Assembly: GCA_965198675.1 (NCBI GenBank)
Contig: OZ240666.1
Coordinates: forward strand, 248,001 to 312,000
Direction: 5' to 3'
Source: Prochloron sp965198675
Lineage (GTDB): Bacteria > Cyanobacteriota > Cyanobacteriia > Cyanobacteriales > Prochloraceae
Length of the DNA: 64,000 nucleotides
In this document: piece by piece, positions 8,223 through 16,713 of the stretch
Position numbering within the stretch: the stretch's first letter is position 1
Layout of the letters: each line of letters starts with the position of its first letter
The notes under the pieces: model-generated
Told to the model about the DNA's origin: nothing
Seen by the model: the letters and a program-made list of their open reading frames with translations, nothing else
The model's database searches: none
Position numbers and translations under genes: made by a program

Positions 8223-8782
8223 TTTATCTGGGGGAGCAAAGCCTCAAAGGCTCTCCCCCGATGGCTCAATCGGCGCTTAAGGGAAGGCAACATTTGGGCA
8301 AAAGTTTGTTGCTCTTGGGGCACGTAAAAAATCGGGTCGTAACCAAATCCCCCCTTACCGAGAGGTTGAGGGAGAATTTCTCCTTCACAAATCCCCTCGC
8401 TAGAGTAAGCAATGGAACCATCGGGTCGGGCGATGACCACAGCACAAATAAACCGCCCTCGCCGATCTTTCCTATCTCCCAGTTCTCGCAATAATCTGGT
8501 AATCCGTTCTCCGTCTGTGGAACCATAACGAGCCGAATAGATACCCGGAGCACCATTGAGAGCATCTACTGCCAAACCAGAATCATCAGCGATGGCCCAC
8601 TCCTCTAACAACCTAGCAACTTGAGATGCTTTCAGACAAGCATTAGCCATAAAGCTATCCCCCGTCTCCTCTACTTCCAACCCCTTGGGCTTTAACTCTA
8701 ATAGACAGTCCAAACCAGCTAAATATTCCTCCATTTCCCGCAATTTACCCGGATTGCTCGTCGCTACAATTAACTTTTTCAT
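8219..8782 (-). CDS. rdgB: XTP/dITP diphosphatase (HAM1/RdgB)
   Basis: A 187-residue house-cleaning nucleotide pyrophosphatase that removes ITP, dITP and XTP from nucleotide pools. Motifs visible in order are ATSNPGKLREMEEYL (substrate loop), the metal-binding AIADDSGLAVDAL, APGIYSARYG, GKGGFGYDPIF and SHRGRAFEAL near the end. Length and motif order match the family. Its ATG overlaps the stop of the phosphoglucomutase gene by four bases (ATGA), so the two are co-transcribed and translationally coupled. Confidence 0.93.
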   Translation of the reverse strand: MKKLIVATSNPGKLREMEEYLAGLDCLLELKPKGLEVEETGDSFMANACLKASQVARLLEEWAIADDSGLAVDALNGAPGIYSARYGSTDGERITRLLRELGDRKDRRGRFICAVVIARPDGSIAYSSEGICEGEILPQPLGKGGFGYDPIFYVPQEQQTFAQMLPSLKRRLSHRGRAFEALLPQIN

Positions 8783-10221
8783 CTCAATTCACTCGCCCAA
8801 TCTTTCGCCCAGGATAAAATATCACCCACTTGAACCAAACTAGGGGCTTCACAGTACAATCGCAATACCGGTTCCGTACCGCTAAAACGAATCAAGAGCC
8901 AACTGCCATCCGCCAAACGAAACTTATAACCATCTATAGCTTGACTATCTACCACCGAAATGCCCCCTATTTCCCCAGGTGGAGATTTTTTCAGACGCTC
9001 CAGCAATATTTCCCGCATCTGCATACTCTCCAAAGGCAAATCAATGCGATCGTAGGCAAAATTAAAACCTGTCTTAGCTTGTAATTGGCTGTAGATCTGG
9101 CTCAAATCCTGACCCGACTCTACCATAGCTGAGAGTACATATAAAGCGGATAATAAAGCATCCCGTTCCGGAATGTGGCTACCATAGCCTATGCCACCAG
9201 ATTCTTCCCCACCGATTAAAACTTCAGTAGTTAACATCCGCTGGGCAATATACTTATAACCAATGGGGGTTTCAAATAGAGGTAGATTGTAAAGTGCTGC
9301 TACCCGAGGAATCAAATCCGAACCGCTGACAGTTTTAACCACTTCTCCAGTTAATCCTCGCCCTCTGGCTAAGTGGTGGATTAAAATGGGGATTAAGACT
9401 TGAGAACTGAGAAAATTACCCATCCCGTCCACAGCAGCAATGCGATCCCCATCTCCATCAAACACCAAACCAACTCTCAATTTGTTCCTAGGGTCGTTAC
9501 GGGCAGCAGTTCTGATAGTTCTAAATAGCTGGCTCAGATAGGGAGGTAGAGGTTCTGGAACCCCGCCGCCAAAAGTCGGATCCCGATCCCCATTAATTTC
9601 CCTAATGCCCGGCCCTAACAAGCGTCCCAATCCACTTGCTGCTGCGCCATGCATAGCATCCACATAAATCTCAAGATCTCCTGCCGCCATGGCATTAGTT
9701 ATGGCGTCAATTTTTACCTTAGAGCGCAACTGGGAGCAGTAACTCGGCCAAGGGTCAAACCTTTTTAATTCACCTAATCTATTATATTCTCGAATATGCT
9801 GATTGATTTTATGCTCAATTTTTTTTGTGATATCTACTGAAACAGAGCCACCAAAGGAACCTTTGACTTTTAATCCCAAATAAGCTGCCGGATTGTGACT
9901 GGCCGTAATAACCAGAGCACCCAGAGCCTTTTGTGCCGAAGCCGCCCAGCTAAAAGCCGGAGTAGGAGCATAAGTAGTCGCCAGCAGGACGTCAAATCCT
10001 GCCTCACAAACAGCTTCAGCCGCTCGCAGAGCAAAATTCTCCGCCATAAAACGGCGATCGTAACCTACAATAACTAAAGGAGCCGCTGATCTAGTGGGGG
10101 CAATATCTGCTAAGACTCTCGCAGCAGCAGTAGCCACCATCGCCACGCTACCATAGGTAAAATCAGCAGCAATCTTACCTCGCCAACCATCTGTACCAAA
10201 CTTGATTGAATTTTCGGTCAT
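8779..10221 (-). CDS. Phosphoglucomutase/phosphomannomutase family protein
   Basis: An alpha-D-phosphohexomutase of about 480 residues that interconverts hexose 1- and 6-phosphates for glycogen, cell-wall and nucleotide-sugar synthesis. I start at the ATG at 10221 giving MTENSIKFGTDGWRGKI; in-frame ATGs lie three and two codons upstream. The phosphoserine loop VITASHNP puts the catalytic serine at 108. The metal loop is VFDGDGDRIAAVDG, the sugar-specificity loop is IGGEESGGIGYG, and the phosphate-binding loop RFSGTEPVLRLYCEA is near the C-terminus. All four active-site loops are intact. Sugar specificity (glucose or mannose) cannot be decided from motifs alone. Confidence 0.9.
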   Translation of the reverse strand: MTENSIKFGTDGWRGKIAADFTYGSVAMVATAAARVLADIAPTRSAAPLVIVGYDRRFMAENFALRAAEAVCEAGFDVLLATTYAPTPAFSWAASAQKALGALVITASHNPAAYLGLKVKGSFGGSVSVDITKKIEHKINQHIREYNRLGELKRFDPWPSYCSQLRSKVKIDAITNAMAAGDLEIYVDAMHGAAASGLGRLLGPGIREINGDRDPTFGGGVPEPLPPYLSQLFRTIRTAARNDPRNKLRVGLVFDGDGDRIAAVDGMGNFLSSQVLIPILIHHLARGRGLTGEVVKTVSGSDLIPRVAALYNLPLFETPIGYKYIAQRMLTTEVLIGGEESGGIGYGSHIPERDALLSALYVLSAMVESGQDLSQIYSQLQAKTGFNFAYDRIDLPLESMQMREILLERLKKSPPGEIGGISVVDSQAIDGYKFRLADGSWLLIRFSGTEPVLRLYCEAPSLVQVGDILSWAKDWASELR

Positions 10222-10373
10222 TTCCATCATGGGTATTAATTGTACACCGATTGTCAAAAACAACGTCAATCTCTGGTAGAGTAGATCCCGATGAGACTAG
10301 CCAAACTTGTCAGCAACCATATATGCTCAGGACTACTCATCCGAGATTAACTAAACGAGGTTTACAGTCAGCC

Positions 10374-10390
10374 CCCCTATTGGGGTTTTT
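10374..10390 (+). promoter_or_regulatory. Terminator-like hairpin in the psbO leader
   Basis: CCCC-TATT-GGGG followed by TTTTT, ending just before the AACGAGGAGAAA ribosome-binding region of psbO. The four-base GC stem with a U run has the shape of a weak intrinsic terminator and could act as a leader attenuator or stability element. No alternative antiterminator fold was worked out. Confidence 0.35.
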
Positions 10391-10408
10391 AACGAGGAGA
10401 AATTTTTC

Positions 10409-11242
10409 ATGAGATATCGAACATTAATTGTAGCCTTTATGGCTTTATGTCTGGGTATATTAACAGCTTGTAGCGGAAGTCCACTGGATAGTCTGAGTAG
10501 AGAGCAACTCACCTACGAAGATATTCTCAACACTGGTATAGCAAACACCTGCCTTCAGTTAGAAGAAACTACTCGCGGATCCATTGCCATAGATCCGGAG
10601 AAATCATACGTTTTGACCGATCTGTGCTTAGAACCCACTTCCTTCTTTGTCGAAGAAGAACCTGCTAATAAGCGCAAAAAAGCAGAATTCGTTCCCGGTA
10701 AATTGCTCACCAGAGCCACCTCTACCCTGGACCAGGTTAGCGGTAGCATTCAAATCAACGAAGATGGCAGTCTAACGTTCCTGGAAGAGGAGGGTATTGA
10801 CTTTCAGGCAATTACGGTTCAGCTTCCTGGAGGGGAGCAAACACCTTTCTTCTTTACCATTAAGCAATTAGTTGCTACAACCCAGCCAGGAATTAAGCAG
10901 ATCGACACTTCTACAGACTTTGAAGGAGAATTCAAAGTTCCGTCCTATCGAGGAGCTGCTTTCCTGGATCCCAAAGGTCGCGGTACTTTTACGGGCTATG
11001 ATAATGCTGTCGCCCTACCAGCAGGAGCAGATAGCGAAGATTACGCTCGTGCTAATGTTAAGGAGATTGAGAGTGGTAAAGGGGAAATATTTCTCCAAAT
11101 CACGAAAGTCGATGGCGAAACAGGCGAAATTGCAGGAGTTTTTGAAAGCGAACAACCCTCTGATACTGACTTAGGTTCTGATGAACCTGAATTAGTAAAG
11201 ATTCGCGGTATTTTCTACGCTCGGGTTCAAGAACAAGCATAG
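10409..11242 (+). CDS. psbO: Photosystem II manganese-stabilising protein PsbO
   Basis: The 33-kDa extrinsic subunit of the oxygen-evolving complex, located on the lumenal side of photosystem II. The N-terminal 20 residues are a signal sequence with a lipobox-like LTAC ending at Cys21. The mature region opens with LTYEDILNTGIANTC, and Cys48 and Cys73 (DLCLEP) are the conserved disulfide pair. Total length 277 residues is typical. GAGGAG eight bases upstream supports the ATG. A perfect inverted repeat follows the gene, so it is a monocistronic unit. Confidence 0.97.
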   Translation: MRYRTLIVAFMALCLGILTACSGSPLDSLSREQLTYEDILNTGIANTCLQLEETTRGSIAIDPEKSYVLTDLCLEPTSFFVEEEPANKRKKAEFVPGKLLTRATSTLDQVSGSIQINEDGSLTFLEEEGIDFQAITVQLPGGEQTPFFFTIKQLVATTQPGIKQIDTSTDFEGEFKVPSYRGAAFLDPKGRGTFTGYDNAVALPAGADSEDYARANVKEIESGKGEIFLQITKVDGETGEIAGVFESEQPSDTDLGSDEPELVKIRGIFYARVQEQA

Positions 11243-11251
11243 TTTAGCACT

Positions 11252-11285
11252 AATTATGAAGCATATCTTTTTATGCTTCATAATT
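11252..11285 (+). terminator. Perfect 14-bp stem-loop after psbO
   Basis: The arms 11252-11265 and 11272-11285 are perfectly complementary (AATTATGAAGCATA and its complement) around a six-base TCTTTT loop. It begins ten bases after the psbO stop. The stem is AT-rich and lacks a long U run, so it may serve as an mRNA-protecting end as much as a terminator. Confidence 0.7.
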
Positions 11286-11458
11286 TAGCTTAGATAGAGA
11301 TGAGTTGAGTTAGAAATTAGTTAGTATATCTTATATAATTTTAATTTAAACGTTGAAATAGCTAGACTAGCGTAGAACTAATAGATAGTATAATGAAAGA
11401 GTGGCGATGAGGAAAAAGAAATCTTGCAGCAGACCTCACAAATTAAGGCAATTTAACA

Positions 11459-12232
11459 ATGTCTACTAACCTTACTGACGATGTCAAGCTTCATAGCTTG
11501 TGCTTATTTAAAGCTTATCAGCAATCTCGTGGGATAGATCGGCGCAATAAGCTCGTGGAACTAAACTTGGGATTGGTGAGAAAAGAAGCTCATCGCTGGG
11601 TTGTTCTGTGCAATGAGAGCTACGAAGACTTGCTGCAATTAGGCAGTTTGGGCTTAATTCGGGCAATCGAAAGATTCGACTACTCAAGAGGAAATGCTTT
11701 TAGTTCTTTTGCTCTTCCCTATATTAGAGGTGAAATTCAACACTATTTAAGAGATAAGGGTAGCCAGGTTCGGATTCCACGACGCTGGGTAGAGCAAAAA
11801 AGACAAGCTGTGGGCATGATCCGGGATTTCTGCCAGCGGTTCAACAGACAGCCAACAGACAGGGAAATAGCCCAGGAGCTAGAAATTTCCTTGAAAGAAT
11901 GGGAAGAAATCAAACTAGCACATCAAAATCGAGAACCTCTGAGCTTAGACTTGTCCCTAGGGGATAGTAACGACGGAGCAACCACCTTAGGGAAACTGCT
12001 CCCAGATCCTCAGTATCGCAGTTTTCAGTTGGCGACAGATGATAGAATTCGCTTACAACAAGCTCTAACTCAGCTAGAAGAGCGGACTCGGAAAGTGCTG
12101 GAATTCGTATTTTTACATGACTTAACCCAAAAAGAGGCCGCAAAATTACTAGGAATCAGCGTGGTGACAGTAGCTCGCCATGCAAAAAAAGGAGTAAATA
12201 TGTTGCAAAAGTTAATCGGAACAGAAGATTAA
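11459..12232 (+). CDS. sigF: RNA polymerase sigma factor SigF (group 3)
   Basis: A 257-residue sigma-70 family protein lacking region 1. Region 2 includes YEDLLQLGSLGLIRAIERFDYSRGNAFSSFALPYIRGEIQHYLRD (helices 2.1-2.4). Region 3 follows with RQPTDREIAQELEIS. Region 4 ends in a helix-turn-helix (LTQKEAAKLLGISVVTVARHAKKGVNML). Size and motif pattern match cyanobacterial SigF, which in Synechocystis controls type IV pili and motility genes. The PilP-like lipoprotein gene downstream, beyond a group II intron, fits that link by inference. Confidence 0.9.
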   Translation: MSTNLTDDVKLHSLCLFKAYQQSRGIDRRNKLVELNLGLVRKEAHRWVVLCNESYEDLLQLGSLGLIRAIERFDYSRGNAFSSFALPYIRGEIQHYLRDKGSQVRIPRRWVEQKRQAVGMIRDFCQRFNRQPTDREIAQELEISLKEWEEIKLAHQNREPLSLDLSLGDSNDGATTLGKLLPDPQYRSFQLATDDRIRLQQALTQLEERTRKVLEFVFLHDLTQKEAAKLLGISVVTVARHAKKGVNMLQKLIGTED

Positions 12233-12294
12233 CGCTCCCGTGCCTATTCTCAGCCATGGTCAAAATTGTAGCTTTCAGGCTAAGATAAATGGGA

Positions 12295-13343
12295 GGGCGA
12301 CTCGTTCCGGGTGAAAATCGCGGCTTAGTAGCCGAAATATAAACCCGGGCTTGGTACGGTAAGAACGGTGAGGAATATAAGTGGGTAAACCCGCTGAAAG
12401 GACATCGGAGCCAACAGGCGACTGTACTTTGACAACTAAATCAGGATTGCTGGTGAAATAACTGGTCAGAAATCAGTGAAACAGTCCAGCCACTTAAGGG
12501 ATAAGTGAATCTCTATCTGCCCACACGCAGCTGTGAATTCAAGCAGACTTGCCGGGTTAGCCTCCGGGGCGTGAAGCTGGGAACAGGGCGGAATCAGACA
12601 CGAAAGTGACACTGCCGCTAATGAGGAGAATCTAAGGTCAACAGGTATCTTGGAAACAGGTGAAGTGAATCACCGGAAAAAGCGTCTCATATCTCGGAGT
12701 ACAGCGCGGAGCAATCCGTTTAGTTTGGAGGGAGACCTCTTTAATGGGCTTCTGAATCGATAATCAAAACCCCACTCTGTCTTTCTCATGATAAGAGTTT
12801 CTCTGGGGGGTCGATGGGCGAAATGGTGAGACCTAAAGGTTCGGAACAATTTCTGATTTGGAACGAGGAAAAACGAATGGTTCTCTCTCATAGGGGTGGT
12901 ACCCAGAGAGGGAGGGCAGGCATACCTCTATCGAGGCCATTCGGATAGGACGCGGGAACGAAACGCAAGCTAGAAATAGCAGAAACAATTGCCCGCAATG
13001 ACCGAGAGCTAATTTCTACCCAAAAGGGATGCCTGAGGTTGAAATAATACCGAATACCGCCGTAGAGATACGGACGAAGAGGATAACCTAGTTCTGAATT
13101 TTAGGTCAAGGTAGTTTAGAGTCCTGATAAATCCGAGTAGGAACCAGTAAGACTGAAAAGGGAAAGAAGAAAGGCGAAGATTGCCACAACCCCCGGTACC
13201 AAACGGATAGAGGTAATCAAAGGGTTTCTAGCCTTATATGAGGCGAGTTTCAGCCCGTAGGTCATAGGAGCCGTGTGAGGTGAAAGTCTCATGCACGGTT
13301 TTGAAAGGGAGCTGGGGTGGGTGACCACTCCTTCGACCCGAAC
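12295..13343 (+). ncRNA. Group II intron without a recognisable reverse transcriptase
   Basis: A 1,049-base segment with group II intron ends. The 5' end reads GGGCGACTCGTTCC (consensus GUGYG; the second base differs). A textbook domain V lies at 13268-13301 (GAGCCGTGTGAGG, GAAAG loop, CTCATGCACGGTT), with a domain VI hairpin after it, and the segment closes in CGACCCGAAC (AY end). The start is aligned with a second, shorter intron at 38084. No reverse transcriptase motif such as YADD is encoded, so it would depend on a maturase in trans. It lies between sigF and the next gene in the coding orientation and would be part of their transcript. Confidence 0.85.
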
Positions 13344-13377
13344 TAAGGCGAGTGGTTGATTTAGGAGATGACTGGTC

Positions 13378-14067
13378 ATGGGCAAGAAGACGTTGATACT
13401 ATCATTGGCAATGGTAGCTCTTTCCGGCTGCGGAATTCCGACTTTCTCGAATAAGGACACAACAAAAGAAAATACCCCGAAACCAGCAGTAAAAGTAAGG
13501 GACAAAGTGGTATCTACAAAGCCAAATCCCCGTAGTTCGCAACCAGAACCCAATTTTGTCCCTGACTTGATAGCGACTACAAATGCCCAGGAGCGAAGAG
13601 AAACCGTTGTAAAAGGGAGGAACGATCCCTTTACAATAATACCAATAGAGCCAATTGTCACCATAGAGAGCACCGCTTCCCCATCTCCACCTGAAGTTAG
13701 GCTGCCCCCTCCCCCTAAAGTTACGCCGACTCCTCAATCTGAAGTTACGCCGACTCCTCAATCTGAAGTTACGCCAACTTCTCCACCTCAAGATAGGAAG
13801 CCCCCGCCTCCAGAACCAGTGCTGGCAAGGGAAGTTGCGGTAACTGGACTAATACAAGTGGGGGAAGTCACAAAGATAATTGTCAAGTCTCCTCAGGAAA
13901 AATATAGTCGCTACGTCGAACAGGGACAGTATCTTGCTAACGGTAAAGTACTAGTCAAACGGATTGAAACAGGAGGGGGTGGGAAACCCATTGTAGTGCT
14001 AGAAGAATTGGGTATTGAAGTTATTAAGCGAGTTGGGGACAGTACATTTTCAGCAGTTACCAGTTAG
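13378..14067 (+). CDS. Proline-rich lipoprotein, PilP-like
   Basis: A 229-residue exported lipoprotein: a signal peptide with lipobox ALSGC (Cys at about 18), a disordered Pro/Thr-rich middle with two exact VTPTPQSE repeats, and a C-terminal beta domain (about 150-225). The NDPF tetrapeptide followed by VTGLIQVGEVTKIIV, YVEQGQYLANGKVLVKRI and VVLEELGIEVIKRV resembles PilP/PilP-like pilus assembly proteins by pattern. That identity is inferred, not certain. ATG is preceded by GGAGATGACTGGTC. Its place after sigF agrees with a pilus role. The repeats in the linker are encoded by perfect 24-base DNA repeats. Confidence 0.6.
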   Translation: MGKKTLILSLAMVALSGCGIPTFSNKDTTKENTPKPAVKVRDKVVSTKPNPRSSQPEPNFVPDLIATTNAQERRETVVKGRNDPFTIIPIEPIVTIESTASPSPPEVRLPPPPKVTPTPQSEVTPTPQSEVTPTSPPQDRKPPPPEPVLAREVAVTGLIQVGEVTKIIVKSPQEKYSRYVEQGQYLANGKVLVKRIETGGGGKPIVVLEELGIEVIKRVGDSTFSAVTS

Positions 14068-14078
14068 TAGGGCGCGCC

Positions 14079-14414
14079 CTACAACTGATTGTTGGTGGAA
14101 GGCACCCACCCCCCCTGCCTGCCTGAGCAGGCAATTGCAGACCAGCACCTTTCCACAGAGGCTTGACAAGCATGAGAGTTTAGAGCTTTAACAAAAGCAA
14201 ATTCTTTGTGGGGCTGAGTATTATAGCGATAAAGTTCAGCTCTGCTAATCCCCATATTATCCATCCAATAACGGAGACACTTATTGCGGATAAATTGAGC
14301 TGTCCTAATTGCTTCGTCTATTGCCTGCTCAGGTGCGGCTGCACAGGAGCAGGGGTATTGGGCTGATTTGCCTTTTGCTTTAAACTCTAAAGTAATCATC
14401 AAATGACTTGACAA
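14079..14414 (-). pseudogene. TnpB N-terminal fragment
   Basis: About 110 codons matching the N-terminus of a second TnpB family (ITLEFKAKGK, AIRTAQFIRNKCLRYWMDN, FVKALNSHACQASVERCWSAIA). It carries an internal nine-residue Cys/Ala-rich insertion (PCSCAAAPE) and breaks off into CSGRQGGWVPSTNNQL. All nuclease motifs are absent. The insertion and the end both coincide with GC-rich hairpin sequences (GCTGCACAGGAGCAGG and TGCCTGAGCAGGCA), so short palindromes seem to have disrupted the gene. Confidence 0.75.
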
Positions 14415-15069
14415 TTGCTATTTTCAGTTAAACAAATTTAGCGTCAAATGTCAACCCCAATAGGTATTTTTTTTTCTTAATTGAAGTATTGAGGCTCTGC
14501 TCTATGTGTCGCGTCGCCTTATCTCCCGCATGAATGACGGGAGCTTGCGGCTGCCCGTCATCTCTCGTCAACTAGGGGCAGGGAGGCAGCCGGGGGTGTT
14601 AGTGTATAGGGTAGGGGCGATCGCCTAATCATTATAATTGTTGTGGTGAACATTGCTTCCTGCCGCGTCAGGCCGAGACGGTGCGTTGCCATTGCGAAGC
14701 TTTGCGAAGCTTTGCGTAAGCTTTGCGAAGCAACCGCCCTTGGCGTCCCGCCCTTGGCGTCCGCACCCTACTAGTAATAATTAACTAAACATAAATAACT
14801 GATAGTTAAGATAGTAGATAAAGTATTGAATTTAAATAGCAGTCATACAGCAATCATATAGCGCGAACTGCTATAATATTATTTTCTAGACAATAAAAAG
14901 ATTTATAATAACAATTTAATGATTATTAAAATTCTAGGAAACATCTAAATCGAAAGCTAGGAGCGATCGCCCTGACAGGGAAAGACGGAAAGAACCAATC
15001 TCCACTGTTTACCCCTATTTTATCATATAACGCGGTAAAGTAATGTAAATAATCATTTATGCCGAACAC
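14415..15069. repeat. Gene-free spacer with an iterated AAGCTTTGCG repeat
   Basis: No gene is supported in this 655-base gap. It contains two HIP1 sites (near 14617 and 14962), an inverted repeat CTCCCG/CGGGAG near 14530, and at 14692-14763 the composite AAGCTTTGCG / GCCCTTGGCGTCCC repeat, reverse complement of the one at 1686-1815. The 3' half (14780-14950) is AT-rich and could hold the promoter of the antiporter gene. Confidence 0.6.
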
Positions 15070-16503
15070 ATGGCTGATCTAACTGCCTGGATGAACTGCC
15101 TCACCTCAATTTCGACTTCGTCTTTCTCTCCTCTGTTAGCAACAGCAACAGAAACAGAAGCAGAAACAGGTTCTCAAACTCTGATTTTTGCCGGAGTGCT
15201 TCTCAGCTTAGTCCTTATTTACTTTGCCAGCAAACTGGGGGGAGAAATTTGCGCCCGCATTAATTTACCTCCAGTTCTGGGAGAACTGGTGGCTGGGGTA
15301 ATAATCGGCGTTTCTGCTTTGAGCATTCTCGTCTTTCCAGAAAGCGGTTCTGAGGTAACGGACTCTTTAATTATTAAATTTCTCGAAATCACTGCCGAGC
15401 TGAGTCCGGAAGCAGCCACCTCAGTCTTTGCAAGTCAAAGCGAGGTGATTTCCCTCTTGTCTGAGATGGGGGTTGTGATTCTCCTGTTTGAAATTGGCTT
15501 AGAATCTGACTTACAAGAACTAATTCGGGTCGGACCTCAAGCAGCAATAGTAGCTATAGTGGGGGTGGTTGCTCCTTTTGCTACTGGTACGGCTGGTTTG
15601 GTTTACCTGTTTCACGTTCCCCTAATTCCGGCAATTTTTGCCGGAGCCGCACTGACAGCCACCAGTATCGGTATTACTGCTAAGGTACTAGCAGAAATAG
15701 GACAGCTCACTTCTAAAGAAGGTCAAATTATTATCGGCGCTGCGGTCCTGGATGACATTTTAGGTATCATCGTCCTAGCTGTGGTTGCTAGTCTGGCCAA
15801 AACTGGTGAAGTCCAGATCGCCAACATCATCTATTTGATTATTAGCGCTGGGGTTTTCCTCATTGGCGCCATTTTAATCGGTCGTTTTCTCAGTCCTTAC
15901 TTAGTGGGACTGGTCAATGAAATGAAAACGAGAGGCCAGCTATTATTGACTGCACTCATTTTTGCCTTCAGCCTCTCTTATATTGCTGCTGTCATTCACC
16001 TGGAAGCTATCTTGGGAGCCTTTGCGGCAGGTCTGGTCTTAGCAGAAACAGAAAAGCGAAAAGAACTGGAAGAGCAGGTAATTCCCGTTGCCGATATTCT
16101 CGTCCCGATTTTCTTTGTCTGCGTAGGAGCAAGAACAGACCTCAGCGTTTTGAACCCAGCAATGCCCAGCAATCGTGAAGGCTTAATTATTGCCTCTTTT
16201 CTGATTTTGGTTGCTATCCTGGGTAAAGTAATCACCGGTTTTACTTTATTCGGTCAAACCAACTTGAATAAAATGGCCATTGGAGTGGGTATGATTCCCC
16301 GAGGTGAAGTAGGACTGGTATTTGCCGGTGTGGGTGCAGCTAGTGGTGCTCTTTCTGAAGCTACGGAGGCAGCAATTATAATGATGGTCATCTTAACTAC
16401 CTTTATCGCGCCTCCCTTCTTACGGCTAGTGTTTAAAGAACCAGCGGTGGCAACCCTCCTTGAGGATAACAATACCAAACCTCTTATGGGAGAGAAAAAT
16501 TGA
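15070..16503 (+). CDS. Cation/proton antiporter (CPA2/NapA type)
   Basis: A 477-residue integral membrane protein with about 12 hydrophobic segments of the monovalent cation:proton antiporter-2 family. The conserved early segment is LPPVLGELVAGVIIGVSAL. The paired aspartates of the ion-binding unwound helix occur in AAVLDDILGIIVLAV, and IPRGEVGLVFAGVG lies in the late helix. Cyanobacterial relatives (NhaS3-like) export Na+ from cytoplasm or thylakoid. The exact ion and membrane cannot be told. A non-conserved extension at 1-30 precedes the first membrane segment. It stands alone, with spacers on both sides. Confidence 0.85.
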   Translation: MADLTAWMNCLTSISTSSFSPLLATATETEAETGSQTLIFAGVLLSLVLIYFASKLGGEICARINLPPVLGELVAGVIIGVSALSILVFPESGSEVTDSLIIKFLEITAELSPEAATSVFASQSEVISLLSEMGVVILLFEIGLESDLQELIRVGPQAAIVAIVGVVAPFATGTAGLVYLFHVPLIPAIFAGAALTATSIGITAKVLAEIGQLTSKEGQIIIGAAVLDDILGIIVLAVVASLAKTGEVQIANIIYLIISAGVFLIGAILIGRFLSPYLVGLVNEMKTRGQLLLTALIFAFSLSYIAAVIHLEAILGAFAAGLVLAETEKRKELEEQVIPVADILVPIFFVCVGARTDLSVLNPAMPSNREGLIIASFLILVAILGKVITGFTLFGQTNLNKMAIGVGMIPRGEVGLVFAGVGAASGALSEATEAAIIMMVILTTFIAPPFLRLVFKEPAVATLLEDNNTKPLMGEKN

Positions 16504-16713
16504 AATTGTTAGGGTTTTGCTCAGTTTTGGCCACTTTGGCTGAAACTAAAGCTACTCTATTTACGTCCCTTGTACTTGTCAATTCAAATTCCTAGGACAA
16601 GGGGAGAAGGCACTGGGAAAATTTCTCTATCCCTTTCTTATTCCTTCTTCAGACATACCCAAGGGCAAATAATACTATAAGATGCATAAAGTTTTCTGAG
16701 AGGTGCAACAAAA

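Noticed and set aside
13402..13791. Minus-strand frame rich in RRNFR repeats
   Set aside because: It is antisense to the VTPTPQSE-coding repeats of the lipoprotein gene.
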